DNA from: Pieris napi
Taxonomy: Eukaryota; Arthropoda; Insecta; Lepidoptera; Pieridae
Assembly (NCBI RefSeq): GCF_905475465.1
Contig: NC_062252.1
Coordinates: 5,766,001-5,830,000, forward strand
Direction of reading: 5' to 3'
Length of the DNA: 64,000 bases
Below the pieces are notes generated by a model. That model had not been told where the DNA came from, made no database searches, and saw nothing but the letters and a program-made list of their open reading frames with translations. The translations under genes and the position numbers were made by a program. Below are positions 62,760 through 64,000 of this stretch, in pieces; position 1 is the first letter of the stretch; every line of letters starts with the position of its first letter.

Positions 62760-63965
62760 CACTGTATTCCATTGGGATGTTAGGAGATTTTCTAAGGCTG
62801 TGTTTATGTAAAGGTATCACCTCGATCCTCAAGTGAATATTTGGGAATCATCCATTGTATGTTGTTTTATCATTTCAAACTGTATTTAATATTCAACGCT
62901 TTTCGAGTATACAAAAGCATTTCTTTTAGAAATAAATTGATACAATAGAAAGTGATAATACAATTCAGAAATTTCATTAAACGCTTCAATTCGGTTGTCA
63001 AACTTATTCTTACATAGATGCTATGAGCTGACAATTTATACTAAACAGCAAAGGCACTTTTTTTTAATAGTATGTCATTCAAAATTTTTGAAAATAGAAT
63101 AATTGTTGTACTAAAAGTATCCAACCTTATGTATTCATTTGTAGAAATATATGGAAAGTTATCCACATATGTCTACACTCATAATATAAGGATGATGATT
63201 GTATGCTATGTTTGCCAGTAAGTTTGACACATTGAAAACTGTATTTTATTTGTCTTCATGTATTAATGTGCCAAGCGTTGGCAAGCTTTTATAAATAAAT
63301 AAATTAATTAATTAAAGCTACCCAATTTAAAAACATCTTTCTTCATTAGAATCCTATATTATCCTTAAACACAGGCTATAAAATATATTAATAAAAATTG
63401 GAATCCGTATAAAAACTTCGATCATACACAAAGTGTGAAAAAATTCCTAAATCGCGTACACTGTGCAAACTATTGACAATAGAGCAAAGTTATGTATCTA
63501 TCGTTTTATAGAAGCCATCAATATCTACAAAAAGACCATAGTACCGTATTTGTAATATATTTAATCAAATTACATTTTACTTAATGGGTTTGTTTCCTTT
63601 ATTTTGTAATAAAAAATTCATTAAAAAGATATACGCTAACGAAGTTATACACATTACAGTTATAAATTAAGCACGCGGAAGCAAAAAATGTATTTAAGTC
63701 CTAAATAAATATTGTAATGATATTTACATTTTCCCTAAATCTAAACGTACGCTGCCAAGCATGGAGAATATAAAAAAGGTTCATAAATCTACGTACGATA
63801 AATTTATGACTCCCGCGGTCCCAATATTTTAACTGACCCGAGAGAGCTGTTAAAACAACGAAAAATTCACCGAGAAAAACTATACAATAATTGTTGTTCA
63901 GAATACCTACATTAATGCCTACATTATTTAACTCAACAAAGTACTTAAATGCATGTATTTAACGA
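62760..63965. other. Intergenic, no gene seen
   Basis: AT-rich, no supported gene or repeat. Confidence 0.5.
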
Positions 63966-63971
63966 ACATGT

Positions 63972-64000
63972 AAGGGTGCGTCCACATCTGGCGAATGTGC
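63972..64000. repeat. Possible transposon end cut by the window
   Basis: The last bases, AGGGTGCGTCCACATCTGGC and on, resemble the GC-rich inverted end of a Harbinger-type element (compare 19267). The partner end would lie outside the window. Confidence 0.25.

Noticed and set aside
1..64000. CRISPR array, operon, riboswitch or bacterial-type signals
   Set aside because: No regularly spaced short repeats with unique spacers; gene structure is clearly eukaryotic with spliceosomal introns.

Overview
The window looks like a nuclear contig from a moth or butterfly. It is strongly AT-rich, its genes are split by GT-AG introns, and the gene-free space is filled with the repeat types usual in Lepidoptera: Helitrons ending in CTAG inserted between A and T, tRNA-headed SINEs, mariner, pogo-like and PIF/Harbinger elements, and 5'-truncated LINEs. 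The order is inferred from repeat style and protein resemblance; no species can be named.

Layout. (1) 573-3759, + strand: a complete three-exon carboxypeptidase Q gene (M28 metallopeptidase, 472 residues, signal peptide, all zinc ligands present). (2) 3760-7346: intergenic, with perfect hairpins, a possible 5' leader exon at 5161-5291, and a 5'-truncated Jockey-type LINE bounded by a 12-bp target duplication (6057-6950). (3) 7347-29625, + strand: a six-coding-exon gene for a 175-residue four-span membrane protein, spread over about 22 kb because its introns hold Helitrons, LINE tails, a Harbinger derivative, a pogo-like element, SINEs and MITEs; its likely poly(A) signal is at 30538. (4) 30560-52120: a long stretch with no host gene I can support, containing two inverted LINE tails, a GC-rich Harbinger-like MITE, Helitrons, SINEs and several tandem repeats. 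(5) 52121-53895, + strand: a tentative two-exon gene for a 79-residue secreted peptide, with a mariner remnant and a SINE in its intron. (6) 53896-64000: SINEs, mariner and LINE remnants, a Helitron, poly(C) tracts, and at the right edge the possible start of another element.

The supported genes do not form a pathway: one is a secreted or lysosomal dipeptidase, one an integral membrane protein, one (if real) a small secreted peptide. All lie on the + strand. The strongest unusual observations are the unannotated small secreted-peptide gene model and a Harbinger element whose two converging genes (a MADF-domain protein and the transposase) were both cut by one internal deletion. I see no CRISPR array, no certain tRNA or rRNA gene, and no viral gene.
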